This document shows, piece after piece, positions 10,077-21,419 of a DNA stretch of 64,000 bases. The stretch is from positions 66,478,850 through 66,542,849 of the forward strand of contig OY776132.1 of NCBI GenBank assembly GCA_963675135.1, given 5' to 3'. Origin of the DNA: Galeopsis tetrahit. Its lineage: Eukaryota > Streptophyta > Magnoliopsida > Lamiales > Lamiaceae. The notes beneath the pieces are model-generated. The model saw only the letters and a program-made list of their open reading frames with translations, ran no database searches and was not told the origin of the DNA. Numbering within the stretch: position 1 is the first letter of the stretch; every line of letters starts with the position of its first letter. A program made the translations under genes and the position numbers.

Positions 10077-11006
10077 TCAGTACTGATCGGGCAATGCCTC
10101 GTGGCTGTGGCTGATGAAGAACACTTCATAGATGACACCGGCAAGCCCGGCCCCGATCAGAGGCCCGGCCCAGTAAATCCAGTGGCTGGCCCATGTGAAG
10201 GACACCAAGGCAGGTCCGAATGCCACGGCGGGGTTCATGGCGGCTCCGGTGAATGGACCGGCGGCCAGGATGTTAGCTCCGACGATCAGACCAATTGCTA
10301 GGGGTGCAATGATTCCGATTTCACCCTTCTTGGGGTCAACGGCGGTGGCGTACACCGTGTACACTAGCCCGAAAGTCAACACGATCTCGAACACGAACGC
10401 GCTCCATATCGAAACACCGGATAGGGCAAATGCCGGAGCAGCCTGTATAATAAGGTCATGAGTTTAATAATAATAATTATAATTGGATTAAATTAATTTT
10501 AATTTGATTTAATTAACCAAGACCTCGGATCTATAGATCCGAGTTAAAGATTTAGAAAAATATTAGATCTGTAACACGTGTTAATAAATCAATATTACCG
10601 CGCCAGTGGTGAAGCTGAGGAGGAGGACGGCGACGACGGAGCCGAGCAACTGAGCGACGATGTAGAGAATACCGCGGAAGAGGGTGATGTTTCCTCCGAC
10701 GAACAAGCCAAAAGTGACGGCGGGGTTGACGTGGCCGCCGGAGATGTTGGCGCTGATGGCGACGGCGACGAAAAGGGCGAAACCGTGGGCGACGGCGGCG
10801 GAGACAAGGCCGGCGGGGGATCCGGGAGCGTCGCCGGTGAGCTTGTTGTATGCGATGCCGGAACCTGAGCCGGCGAAGACGAAGATGAGGGTGCTGATGA
10901 ACTCAGCGACGGCGGCTTTCAGGGCGCCGGGCTGAGAGAGCTCATTGGTGTTGCCGATGGCGACACGTTGGAGGGGGAGGTTGACGTATTCGTTTTGGGC
11001 CGGCAT
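10077..11006 (-). CDS. TIP1: Tonoplast intrinsic protein, TIP1-type aquaporin
   Basis: Exon 1 spans 11006-10599, the intron 10598-10443 (156 bp, GT-AG), and exon 2 spans 10442-10077, giving 257 residues. This vacuolar-membrane channel passes water and, in this subfamily, often urea, ammonia or peroxide. The protein shows the MIP fold with six membrane spans and both pore motifs: SGGHVNPAVTFG near residue 90 and GAAMNPAVAFGP near residue 205. Residues that can be placed for the selectivity filter (His in AVAHGFALF, Ile in PLAIGLIVG, Ala before the second NPA, Val after it) give the H-I-A-V set of TIP1 proteins. The start chosen is MPAQNEY at 11006, after a CT-rich leader; an upstream in-frame ATG at 11114 would add a non-homologous tail. 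The C-terminal region VIYEVFFISHSHEALPDQY is TIP1-like. The phrase KKGEIGIIAPLAIG recalls TIP1;3, but the exact paralogue cannot be fixed. Confidence 0.96.
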
Positions 11007-11063
11007 GGTCGGAAAATTTAGAGAGAGAAAGTGGAGAAGGGTTTGTTGAGTGAGTGATGAGAG

Positions 11064-11102
11064 TGCATGCGATAGTACCCTTATATGGAAAACTTCTGCA
11101 TG
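11064..11102 (-). promoter_or_regulatory. Two RY (CATGCA) motifs around the TIP1 TATA box
   Basis: CATGCA occurs on the minus strand at 11069-11064 and 11102-11097, 33 bp apart and bracketing the TATA-like site. RY motifs bind B3 factors of the ABI3/FUS3/LEC2 group in seed promoters. Two 6-mers can occur by chance, so this is only suggestive. Confidence 0.35.
11079..11088 (-). promoter_or_regulatory. Putative TATA box of the TIP1 gene
   Basis: On the minus strand the sequence reads ccatataagg, about 75 bp before the ATG, leaving a leader of roughly 40-50 nt rich in CT. Position and sequence fit a TATA box; transcription was not measured. Confidence 0.5.
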
Positions 11103-11356
11103 CTTCGGGGGCACCGGTTGATCCGGTTCCCGGTAGTGTGGTGGTCATAATGTCAAAAGGTGGGTTTTTTTATTGAATTATTGTGCAGACCATTATACCC
11201 CTTTCGGTCAAACATCTTGCGCTTTTACTCGCTGCCTAATGTAAAATAAATTTTGACTTTATTTTCATTTTCATCTGTTTAATTAAATAGTCTCATTTAC
11301 CTTATATTCTTTATCACAAAAAAATGTAGTCCATACACTTTATAAAAACTATACTA

Positions 11357-11618
11357 CTCCCTCCGTCCACGAAAAGTAGTCCCATTTGACACATATTCTT
11401 TGTCCACCAAATGTAGTCCCATGCACTTTATGGAAACTATCACCCTTCAACTATCACTTAATTACTCAATTTGCCATCAACTTTATTCCTAAACAATCAC
11501 TTTATTCACAATGGACCCCACAATACCCTATAATACCCTTACTTTATCTACTTTATCTACCATTTTCTTAAAACTTGTGCCCCATCCCCATGTCCCTACT
11601 TTTTATGGATGGAGGGAG
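11357..11618. mobile_element. Stowaway-type MITE upstream of TIP1
   Basis: CTCCCTCCGTCCACG start and GGATGGAGGGAG end, with TA at 11355-11356 and 11619-11620. It lies about 350 bp upstream of the aquaporin start codon. Confidence 0.85.
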
Positions 11619-11620
11619 TA

Positions 11621-11765
11621 TCATTTAACCATCACTTTATTACTCAATTTGACATTAACTTTATTCATAAACAATCACTTTATTCACAATGGACCCAAAA
11701 TACCCTATAATACCCTTACTTTATCTACATTTTTCTTAAAATTCTACATTTGGTGGATGGAGAGA
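11621..11765. mobile_element. Truncated Stowaway copy, same subfamily
   Basis: Repeats the right half of the preceding MITE (catcactttattactcaattt through tggtggatggag) directly after it, without a left end. It looks like a partial duplicate or a broken second insertion. Confidence 0.7.
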
Positions 11766-12039
11766 TTAACAAAATAGATGCAAAGTTATTTCATGCAATC
11801 AATTTACGGAGTAATAATTTCTATTTTACTTTTTTATCTGTCTAATTAACAATACTCACATAGACTATTTTATATTCACTACGTTCCACGAGAATTTGTA
11901 CATTTTCTATATATGAATATTCCACATATCAATTTGCATACTCCATAAATATCTTCATAACCTCATTTTCAAAATATACTCTTATTTATCTATTCATATA
12001 TCATTACTTTTTTACCCTAAATCTACTTTTTATTTTATT

Positions 12040-12590
12040 TTTATGTTCACTTTATATCCTCTTTTTTTTCTATTTTTTTTTAGTTATTAATTAATTTCTC
12101 TTTTGCCATCTTTTAATCCAATTTTTGCTCTTTTTTTCTTTCTAACTTTTTTTTCGGTTGTTTTTTGTTCTATTTTTACAGCTTTGTAGTTCAATTTCTG
12201 CTCTTTTTTGTTTCTTCTAACTTTTCTTATGATTTTTTTCTAATTAATTTCACTTTTAAAGCCTTTTAGTTCTATTTATGTTCTTTACTCCGTATTTCTT
12301 TCTAACTTTTTCTACTTTATCATTTTTAATCTTTTGTAAACAGTTCCTCGGTAATTATTTTGTGGCCTTTTTGTTCTGGTTTTTATTTTTGTTCTGTTTT
12401 TCTAATAAAGTTTTCTTCTACAACATTTTAGTTCAATTTCTACTTTTCTTTTCTAGCTTTTTCTTCTATCGTTTTTTCTTTCTATTTTTCTAGTTAAATT
12501 TTATTTGAGAACATTTTGGTTCAATTTTAGCTTAATGTTTTCTTTCTAAATTTTTCTTATTGTCATTTCTTCGTTATTTTTTTTTCAAAC
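12040..12590. other. Long T-rich pyrimidine tract
   Basis: About 550 bp of plus-strand sequence dominated by T with interspersed C, made of phrases like tttctttctaactttttc and ttagttcaatttctgctc. Degenerate internal repetition (ttttagttcaattt) suggests an old expanded simple repeat. No gene. Confidence 0.7.
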
Positions 12591-13718
12591 AACCCCACTA
12601 ATATCAATAATTAGTAATATTGTAAATAGTAATCAGTACGCAATAATAAGAAATTCAAGAATTTGAGTGATATTTTATTTGGGGCCTTCTAAGGACAGTC
12701 CAATGTCGCCTGGACTATCAACAGTCCAGTAATCTGAGCCATCAGATCTGAAATCTAATGGCTTATATTTGATGACCTGCTACCTGTTGCATTTGGCGTC
12801 GCAGAATCCATCGCCTTGCATTGCACTTATTATCGTTTTTTGTCGCCCTATTACACTTTTAAATTAAATTTAATAATTTTAAATATATAATTATAAAATT
12901 ACAAATTTATCCTCACATGATTAATAAAAAAATTAATTGATAATATATAATCTTTATTTTAATTCTCATATCATTAATAATCATAATAAACAATAAATTA
13001 TCTTTTTTTATTTGAAAGAATTGAATTTTAGGTTAAATTATTAATTTAGTTGAATTTTTTATACAAATTTCTGTTTCGAGATCACAAAATTGGACGTGGC
13101 TATTGTATGTGCTATTGGTCGGTCGTCTATTCAGAATTCAGAAAACCAGTTGTTACACTTTATGATCATGGAGTAATTGATATGTTTATGATCAGAAAAT
13201 TAGCGAAGATACTTTATATAATCTAACAAACAGAGATTCTGGGTTTTTTAAAATTTGGAGAAAACCTACAAAATTTCATTCTGATCCCAAACACGTTCAA
13301 AAAAACTCTCTGCACATCCGCGGCTCGTAATTTATATTTATATTTTTTATTTTTTTTGTTCATTTTTAGTCGAATTATGAGTATTATTAGTATGTCTAAA
13401 AAGAAGTATTCTCAAATTGTTGATAATTACTGCTAGTTTTTTTTATATGATATTGAGCCTCTGATTGAACTTTTGATTTTTTTATGTGTTAATACTCTGT
13501 TTTTTCTGCACACTCAAATTAACGCAGTATTCTCAAATCTCAATTGTTATTCATATAAAATTTGTATGATTTCTATATGGTTATTGATTTGTTATTGATA
13601 TAAAATTTGTATGATTTCTATATATGGTTATTGATTTATGAGATTTGTTTGAAATTTATGAATATGATAAGATTCTGACATTTATTAATTTTATTTTTAA
13701 TGTATATTTTGTAGATTT

Positions 13719-13850
13719 GTCTTCTCAACATGAGAATGATGACACAACTTCATCTAATAATACCTAAGATAATGATTTTGTCATTAAAAAGAAAAGACAA
13801 AAGACATCAATTGTGTGCATTAATTTTGAGGAATTTTTTGTTCATTTATT
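13719..13850 (+). pseudogene. Decayed coding-like fragment inside the MULE
   Basis: One frame reads through a serine/asparagine-rich stretch, a stop, then KKKRQKTSIVCINFEEFF. The basic TS-x-V-x-x-x-F pattern resembles the start of BED-type zinc fingers found in hAT transposases and plant nuclear proteins, but the cysteine/histidine ligands are not visible. It could be captured host or transposon sequence. Confidence 0.25.
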
Positions 13851-15439
13851 ATAAAATTTCAGCATGTTTTATAATATTATAAAATTTCAGCATGTTTTAT
13901 AATATTTTAGGGGGCTCAACATGAAGATGAGATTATTTTGAAAAACTGATGTATTTTTTCGTTGTAATTGTTGAAAGAACATTATGTTATTTTTTTTTTT
14001 TGAACATTTGTTATTACTCACGCACAATTCAAGAAATTGGTTGTTCAATTTGGTTATTTTCTTTGATAAAACAATTGGGCTGCCCACTTTTAATTAAATG
14101 CTAGCCCAAAACATTCTCCACTTTTAATTAAATGGGCTAACATTGTTGGCCCAAAAAGTCTCCACTTACTCGGTTTGCTCTCGATCACAATTTCTTTTTT
14201 TTTTTTTTAACGTAAAGGAGGGACAATGTCACAATGGGCAACGTAGGACTGTTAGTGCCCTTAAAGAATTCAAACAAATTTATAATATATTTTAAGTTTA
14301 ATTTGTCAATTAAAAAAATATTTGAAACATGTACTCCATAGTATAAATTTGTAAATTTGTTATTCATTTGAATCTAGGTAAATATTTTTCAATACACTCT
14401 TAACTCTAGAGGGCTGCAACATATAATTGTCTATGCATGAACATGTTTCAGAAGGTACACACTACACACCTACCATGAAAAGAGACTGACCTTTAACTTT
14501 TATTTGTCGTCATTGCAAAAGACAATAGAATAAGAAATTATCTTATTCGAAACTCTATGGGAGCCGTGTCATCGAAACACTCAATATTATTCTCAAAATA
14601 AAAACTTTACTACCAACATTCCTTCCAAAATAAAAATGTGTCCTCAATAATGTAAATTTCAAGTCTGGTAACAATCAATCTAGTTACATTATACAAATCG
14701 GACATTAGGTCAATATTCGTAAGCAACATTATATGGACACATAATTTTTAGAACTAATCGATGGTCTGATCATGACGTTTTCCTATAGTTCCATTCACAT
14801 TTTCTAAAGTTTTTTTATTCTGATTTCACCAAAATTTTGCTTTCCAAAACATAGTTTGAGAATGACGTTTTAACACTTTGGAAAAAATAAAGTGTTTATT
14901 TCTACTAATTTATGAACAGTGTCGCCATGAGACCATCTCACTTTGAATAAGATAAGTGTTTATTCGTACTAATTACTGTTAATGGTATTACTGATTACAA
15001 TTTATGGTATTACTCGTTATTACTTATTGTATTAACGACTATAATAAAATCATACATATAATATTATTTTGTATTAAAATTTAAAAAAAAATACACATGA
15101 AAAAATGGAAAATAAAAAAAAAAGTAAAAGGAAAAAAAACGAAGAAATTAAAAGTTTGGAATAAAAACTGAAAATGGGAGAAAAAGAGGAGAGGGAAGAA
15201 AACTTAGAAAGAAAAAAAATCAAGATTTTTGCCTAATTTCGATAGTTTTTTTTTTAAATTATGTTTTACGATTTTTTTCTAAAAATATGGATGACTTGAT
15301 GGTGAATCGACGGTAACTCGGTAATGACTTGACTACATATTGTAAATATACAAATTAAGGTTGATTTTATTATATTTTGTGTAAATTAATAAAAGGATAA
15401 TATAGTATTTTAAATGTAATTACTTTTTTAAAAATATTT

Positions 15440-15786
15440 TTGGGGTGAACTCATAAAATGAGTGGTGTAGATAAACGTGGTAAAAAATAATAATTTAGGG
15501 GTGAACTCATAAAATGAGCGGGTGCACATAACCGTGATAAAAAATGATTTGGGGGTGAACTCCTAAAATGAACGGGTGCAGGTAACCGTAGTAAAAAAAG
15601 ATTTGGGGTGAACTCATAAAATGAGGGGTGTAGATAATTTAGGGGTGAACTCATAAAATGAGCGGGTGCACATAACCGTGATAAAAAAAATGATTTGGGG
15701 GTGAACTCATAAAATGAACGGGTGCAGATAACCGTAGTAAAAAAATGATTTTTGGGTGAACTCATTAAATGAGTGGGTGTAGATAA
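15440..15786. repeat. Tandem repeat block 1 (about 55-bp unit, 6-7 copies)
   Basis: Units start ggggtgaactcataaaatga, continue with gcgggtgcagataaccgt and end in a variable A-run. Copies begin near 15440, 15498, 15552, 15605 (short), 15642, 15698 and 15750. A weak minus-strand ORF across it is only a product of the repeat. Confidence 0.9.
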
Positions 15787-15949
15787 AATATAAATAAAAA
15801 ATTAAAATTGGTGTGTACCGGTATCTTGCATGTACTCGAGTATCACCCTACAAATTAGGGTTGATTTTATTATATTTTGTGTAAATTAATAAAAGGATAA
15901 TATAGTCCTTTAAATGTAATTATTCCATTTAAAAAAAAAATCTTCTGAG

Positions 15950-16145
15950 GTGAACTTATAAAATGAGCAGGTACAGATAACCGTGGTAAAAAATAATTTT
16001 GGGTGAACTTATAAAATGAGCGATTGCAGATAACCATGGTTAAAAAATGATTTGGGGTGAACTCATAAAATGAGCGGGTGCAGATAACCGTAGTAAAAAA
16101 AAAATTTGAGGGTGAACTAAATAAATGAGCAGGTGTAGATAAAAT
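15950..16145. repeat. Tandem repeat block 2 (same unit)
   Basis: About four further copies of the gtgaactyataaaatgagc unit. Block 2 is preceded by aggttgattttattatattt at 15858, the same leader that precedes block 1 at about 15360. The repeat array plus its leader was therefore duplicated as a segment of about 500 bp. Confidence 0.85.
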
Positions 16146-16744
16146 ATAAATAAAATAATAATTTAATTCTATTAAAAAAATCTAATTTTACATTCGTATT
16201 GTTTAATTTAAATAATATTATTATTAATTTTAATAAAGGATAAAATAGTAAATAATAAAATAAAATTTAAATAATTATTTTAAAATATTAAAAAAAGGCA
16301 ACAGGTATCAAGTTAGGGCGACACAGAGGGCGACACAGAGCGATGCAATTTGACATCCGAACTATTAATAGTCCAGGCGATACAAAAACTATCCTAAGAA
16401 AATCCCATTTTATTAACAAGTACAATAAGTGAGAATAGTTTAAAAGAAGTCGATGTGGTCGGGTTGCAATTAGAGCTATTAATTTAGTCGTTGCATAGCA
16501 ATTTATAACTAAAATTTAGAAGTAAAAAGCACAACAAGTATATGTCTCGCATCATAAACATGCGTAGCTCGTGCCGTTTGTTTCAGTTCCAACACCAAAT
16601 GTCGACCTTCCCGTTATAGTTTCATTGTTAAATTTTAAATTAGAATAATAGATTTAATAATAAGCATGGAGTAGGATACAAATATTAAGAGAATTTAAAT
16701 TTTGCAAAATGAGATGATGAATTTAATAAACAATTTTAAAAATA

Positions 16745-16899
16745 AAAGGGTTGGCCCCGCCGAAACCCACGGACCATCCTTTTCTGGATTGGTTGAGGTT
16801 TTGACAATCCGCCTAACAAATGGATTGGTTCGTCCCGCCCCACTAAGACGGGCTTTTGTAGTTTTGGCCTACCCTTCCCCCGTCCCGTCTCGACAACTC
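16745..16899. mobile_element. Possible hAT end remnant
   Basis: A GC-richer patch whose right side, reverse complemented, reads TAGAGTTGTCGAGACGGGAC, like the ends of some plant hAT elements. No partner end or target duplication was seen. Confidence 0.3.
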
Positions 16900-16902
16900 T
16901 AA

Positions 16903-17940
16903 GGGGGTGTTTGTCTTGGGATTATGTAGGACGGGAGAAATTCAGATGGGAAAATTCTGGATGGAGAAATTATGATGAATATTGATTATTTGTGTTTGTT
17001 TAGGGCATGTTTGTTTTGGGACTCATCCGTCCGGACGTGGGACGTAACGTCCCACATCCTCTTCTACTTCGAGATTTCACATCCGAATTTCCCCATACAA
17101 CTACATTCATCCCTAAAAATTCCTACTATTACATCTCATCCAACTACTCTTACACGATTTGATTTGACATAAAGTTACATCTCATCCTACTCAAAATCCA
17201 AAAACAAACACACACAATTACTATTCATCAGGATTTCTCCATCCAAAATTTTCCAATCCAGGATTTCCCCCATCCTACATAATCCCAAAACAAACATCCC
17301 CTTAGGTGGTGTTTGGTTTGGGATTGTGGTGGATTGGATTTGGATTTGGATTGTGGTGGATTGAATTGGGATTTGGGTAATCCGTGAATAGTAAATTGTG
17401 TGTAAGTTGTATTTGGTTAAGGATTGAGAAGTAGGGGTAGATTTAATTTTATGTCACACTAAGAGTGATATTATAATATTTTATTATTGTTAGTAGTGAA
17501 AGAAAAGTAAGAGAAAGAATGAGTGTGTGAAAGAAAAGTAAGAAAGGGAATGATTTGATGGTATACAAATAGGCGTGTAGGTGTATTATAGGGGTGGATT
17601 GGTATTGAATTTGTATTTGGATTGAGATGGATTGAGAGAGATTGGATTGGAATTGGGTCAATCCAAATCCGGATTGGCCTATCCCAAAACAAACACCGCC
17701 TTAGGGATTTTGAGTAGGATATGATATAACTTTATGTCAAATCAATTGTGTAAGAGTGAGTGATGTTATATTATAATATTATATAATATAACTTTATGTC
17801 AAATCAATTGTGTAAAAAATGTATGATGTTGTATTATTATAATATTATAATATATGTGTATTATTAGGGGTGGATGAAATTGGATGGTAAAATCGGAATG
17901 TGAAATCTCAAACTAGAACAAGCCCAAAACAAACACCCCC
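16903..17940. mobile_element. Nested PIF/Harbinger (Tourist-like) MITE cluster
   Basis: The outer ends are GGGGGTGTTTGTCTTGGG and, reverse complemented, GGGGGTGTTTGTTTTGGG, with TAA duplications at 16900-16902 and 17941-17943. Inside, a second element begins at 17003 (after TTA) and ends at 17301 (before TTA), and a third lies at 17305-17700. Two inverted relatives share gacataaagttacatctcat (17164) and its complement (about 17720-17750). Three-base TWA duplications mark this superfamily. Confidence 0.75.
17305..17700. mobile_element. Harbinger-type MITE nested in the cluster
   Basis: GGTGGTGTTTGGTTTGGG and GGCGGTGTTTGTTTTGGG (reverse complement of the right end) are its inverted ends. TTA duplications lie at 17302-17304 and 17701-17703. 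The ends are rich in ggattggatttgg repeats. Confidence 0.85.
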
Positions 17941-18561
17941 TAATTGCAACATAAAATATATCTACAATATACATATTTTTTTCCTTTCTGTTGTTCTGTT
18001 TTTAAGGAGAGACGGTTGTTTTTTCAAATCTGATAGTGATCTAGACGTTCTTTTTTATTCTTTCACTCTACCCTGATTCTAAATTGATCATAAGAGAGAG
18101 ATGGAATGAAAATGATGAAAGACAGCTTAGTGTAAAATGTTTCTTTTCGTCGAGAGATGTCTTTAAAGTTGCTAACACGTTTATCTCTTTTGTTAACTCT
18201 TCATCTCATCATGATTGATATAAAACAACTTTTTCTCTATGCTTGAAAACTTAGCCTCTGGACTCTTGTGTAGATTAATGGTGTTGTAATTTTATTATAT
18301 GTACCTGTAATAATAGGCTTAGTTTAGGTTTTTTTTTAATTTATTTTTTTTAAGTCCACTTTAAATTGGGGAGTGCTTAAATTAAAATCCGCTCATTAAA
18401 GCTTATAGTGTAGTCACAGCTGGAAATATCTCCGAAGACCGCTGGCCTAAATTTATTTTGTTTTTTTTGTCAATTTTTTTACCGATGGATCTAATATGAA
18501 GTGCAAATGTTTTGATAGTATGGAAGATTAAAGTATAGTAGTCAGTAATCATTATGAGTGA

Positions 18562-18566
<5 letters not shown>

Positions 18567-18598
<32 letters not shown>
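18567..18598. repeat. (TA)n microsatellite
   Basis: About 16 uninterrupted TA units. Confidence 0.95.
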
Positions 18599-18601
<3 letters not shown>

Positions 18602-18620
18602 GGAGGATTAAAAATCATTA

Positions 18621-18836
18621 CTCCCTTCGTCCGCCTATAAGTGTTACGTTACTTTTTGACACATAGATTAAGAAAAGTGATTAAATAATAAATATAGTAC
18701 AAGTGATGTGATTGAGAGATAGAGAGAAAAAGTAAGATATAAAGTGAAGTGTAAGAAAAAGTACTTACCAAAAAAGTATGAGAAGCTTATAGGCGGACGG
18801 ACGTAAAATGGGAAACTTGTAGACGGATGGAGAAAG
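18621..18836. mobile_element. Stowaway-type MITE
   Basis: CTCCCTTCGTCCGCCTATAA start, with gcttataggcggacgg near the right end and GACGGATGGAGAAAG as the terminus. TA lies at 18619-18620 and 18837-18838. Confidence 0.8.
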
Positions 18837-19378
18837 TATTTGATATTTGTATAGAAACAAGAGTGGGTTTGTATTTACGGCGATGTTATTTAATTGTGTT
18901 ATAAATCATTAGAACAGTAATGTTTTATAAGATATATAGTTGGAAGTTATTGTATTAAACAAAAAAATGTAGTCCAAAATACAGTAGAGACATAAATTAA
19001 AATATTAAATTGTGGCCGTATAATACAATTTGAGTATAGAGCATTTGGTTTTAATTGGATTTACTTATAAGATGAAATTGAGGATAAAACAAAAGAATAA
19101 TGTCCAAGCAAGGGTATAAATGTCTTTCCATTGAGGGGGTGGGGGCAGGGACAGCTAAGCAGCTAGGCGAAACGTGATAAATGGTGACACGTGGGCTCAA
19201 CGGATAAGAGCCAACTCACATGCTCTGTGACTTCTACTGCGGTGCCCCCACTCCCTTCTCACTACCTTTGCAATCATTCATGTGTCAAGAATTCTCTAGA
19301 ACCTCACTCCTCACTCCGTTTTTTTATTCTTTGCGTTCCACAATTACTTATCAAAAATTTTAGACACTTATTTTTTAA

Positions 19379-19659
19379 GGGTATGTTTGGTTTGATGGAA
19401 AATGTGGGAAATACTTTTTTATCCCACTTTTTCCATTGTTTGGTTTTCTAAATTAAAGCCCGAGAATTTATTTGGGCCCGAGTCAATTTTCCCATTTTTT
19501 CTCACATTTGCATGATTATTAATCTTAGGTGAGAGGGTGAGTTTATTTTTCCATCAATCCAAACATACAAATTATTTCAATATTTTAATTTGTGAACAGT
19601 GCAATCTCACTCAATTTAATCCTAATATAATTATCCTATCTAACAAACCAAACTAGCCC
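19379..19659. mobile_element. Harbinger-type MITE
   Basis: GGGTATGTTTGGTTTGATGG at the left, GGGCTAGTTTGGTTTGTTAG as the complement of the right end, and TAA duplications at 19376-19378 and 19660-19662. Confidence 0.8.
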
Positions 19660-19894
19660 TAAAAGTTTATTGTATGTTAAACTTTGGGATATGTAAATTT
19701 TTGTGAGATAAACTAAAAAATTATATATATGAAAACTTTTGTCGGATGGTCAGTCCCGAATATTTTAACTGTTTCAAATCAAATAAAAAATAGTGTGTTT
19801 TTCGTTCATTTGAAATGTACACAATCCAGTGTATTTTTACATGTTGGATATAAATTTTATTTTAAATTTGATTAAACATCTATCTTGAATTATA

Positions 19895-20142
19895 CTCCCT
19901 CCATCCAATTTTATAATTCACTTTCCTTTTTTACTGCTCAATTTCATTATTCTTCACTCTTCAACCATCACTTATTTACTCAAATTGTCATTGACTTTAT
20001 TCATAAACAATCATTTTATTTATAGATGGACCCCACAACATCTCATCATACCCCCAACTTATCTATTTTATACGTAAATTAATCAATATTCATTAAAACT
20101 CGTACCCGAAGAAATGGACATTATAAAATTGGACGGAGGGAG
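19895..20142. mobile_element. Stowaway-type MITE
   Basis: CTCCCTCCATCCAATTTTAT start and AAATTGGACGGAGGGAG end with TA on each side. The long terminal match gives an obvious hairpin. Confidence 0.88.
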
Positions 20143-20446
20143 TACATCTATATTTGACTGGTCTATACTGCCAAACTGGCCTTAGTTTATCAAGTAATTG
20201 ATAGAATGATTAAAAAATTTATGACATATTTTGATAACAAAGACTGATTATCTAAGATTAGGATGATAACTAAACTTTATAAATTTTAAAGCATAATATA
20301 TCCTTAATCTATGTTATTAAATAATCAATAAAAATAATATATAATTAATTTAGGTTTAATCTAAGTTATCAAACATGTCCTTAGTTGATTAACTAATCAG
20401 ATAAAATTATACTCCTTATTTCCAAATAAAATATGCTTTTTTTTTT

Positions 20447-20689
20447 GGTAAAGTCTAGTATGCACTCGAGTGCATGTTGTGCACCCTAGTCCATGTTGCA
20501 CTTTTCAGTTTTACTGTCTTACACTTTTTGGTAAATGGTGTTGCAATTTTCAATTATTACTAAAAATATTATTATACAGTTTAATAATTGAAAAGTGCAA
20601 CACCATTTACCAAAAAGTGTAAGTCAGTAAAACTGAAAAGTGCAACATGTACTAGGGTGCACAACATGCACTCGAGTCCATAGCAGACC
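20447..20689. mobile_element. Near-perfect hairpin MITE, copy 1
   Basis: The two arms are reverse complements over almost the whole 243 bp. The left arm carries gcactcgagtgcatgttgtg and ttgcacttttcagtttta; the right arm carries the complements. Ends pair as GGTAAAGTCTAG and GGTCTGCTATGG only loosely. It has no coding sequence. The family could not be named; its internal phrase ttgcacttttcagt also builds the arrays at 55.3-57.8 kb. Confidence 0.85.
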
Positions 20690-20721
20690 AACTCTTTTTT
20701 TTTAAGTTGCATGTACATCTA

Positions 20722-21391
20722 GGGGGTGTTTCTTTTGGGCTTTGGGTGGTTTTAAAAACCAAATTTTTGAAATCCTGATTTTTGAAAACCCGATGAATAG
20801 TAATATGGGTGTTTCTTTTGGGTTTTGGAATAGTGAAGGATTTAACTTTATGTCAAATCAAGTTGTAAGATTGAATGAATTTGTATTATTATATTATTGT
20901 TTGATGAGATTATAATGATTGATTAAGTGTGTAATGATTAAATGTATTACTACCTCCGTCCCTGAAAAGTTTTCATAGTTACTTTCACGATATACACGTA
21001 TTTACCCTTCATACAATATCTTTTGGGGTTCATCATACACTCAATCAAAACTACGTTATTTACTTTATATATAAATGTTTACAAAATTACCTTCAAAGCT
21101 CTAATTATTATACTTTTTCCTTAAACTTCGTTCCATCAAATGAAAGCTTTTCAGGGACGGAGATAGTATATTATTGTATTATTATATTATTATAGTATTA
21201 TTATATTATTGTTGAGAAAGAATATAATGATTGAAGTAATATTATATAGATATAACTTTATGTCAAATCAATATGTTTGATAGGGGTGGTTTTGAGTGGA
21301 TTTTGAAAACCAGTTTTTAAATCCCGAAGTAACACGGGTTTTGGATCTTGAAATCCAAAACCTGGTTTTAAAACCCAAAAGAAACACCCCC
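20722..21391. mobile_element. Harbinger-type MITE with a nested Stowaway
   Basis: GGGGGTGTTTCTTTTGGG at the left is matched by GGGGGTGTTTCTTTTGGG as the complement of the right end. The 3-bp duplication is CTA (20719-20721 and 21392-21394). A Stowaway MITE occupies 20950-21166, so the Harbinger element came first. Confidence 0.85.
20950..21166. mobile_element. Stowaway-type MITE nested in the Harbinger MITE
   Basis: CTACCTCCGTCCCTGAAAAG at the left and CTATCTCCGTCCCTGAAAAG as complement of the right end, with TA at 20948-20949 and 21167-21168. The inverted repeats are nearly perfect. Confidence 0.9.
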
Positions 21392-21419
21392 CTAGAGTGT
21401 GTTTGATTCTTTTTTAAAA

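Larger units (their letters stand above)
12681..16406. mobile_element. Large MULE-like element with internal minisatellites
   Basis: The left end GGGGCCTTCTAAGGACAG and the reverse-complemented right end GGGATTTTCTTAGGATAG pair as inverted repeats of about 50 bp, including a shared tcgcctggacta block (12708 region and 16370 region). A 9-bp duplication ATTTTATTT (12672-12680) and ATTTTATTA (16407-16415) matches at 8 of 9 positions. The interior has decayed coding-like sequence near 13719-13850 and two blocks of roughly 55-bp tandem repeats. No intact transposase was found, so it is non-autonomous or badly decayed. Confidence 0.75.

Noticed and set aside
10578..10935. Plus-strand ORFs of 83-96 codons opposite the aquaporin
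   Set aside because: They are antisense shadows of GC-rich TIP1 exon 1, with repetitive Asp/Gly or unrelated composition and no domain.
15451..15765. 104-codon minus-strand repeat protein
   Set aside because: It mirrors the nucleotide tandem repeat, and unit lengths vary so the frame is kept only partly; no evidence of selection.
15440..16145. CRISPR-like array
   Set aside because: Repeats are diverged, contiguous and without unique spacers of constant size; this is a eukaryotic minisatellite inside a MULE.
18403..18618. 71-codon minus-strand ORF with an Ile/Tyr run
   Set aside because: The run is the translation of the TA microsatellite at 18567-18598.
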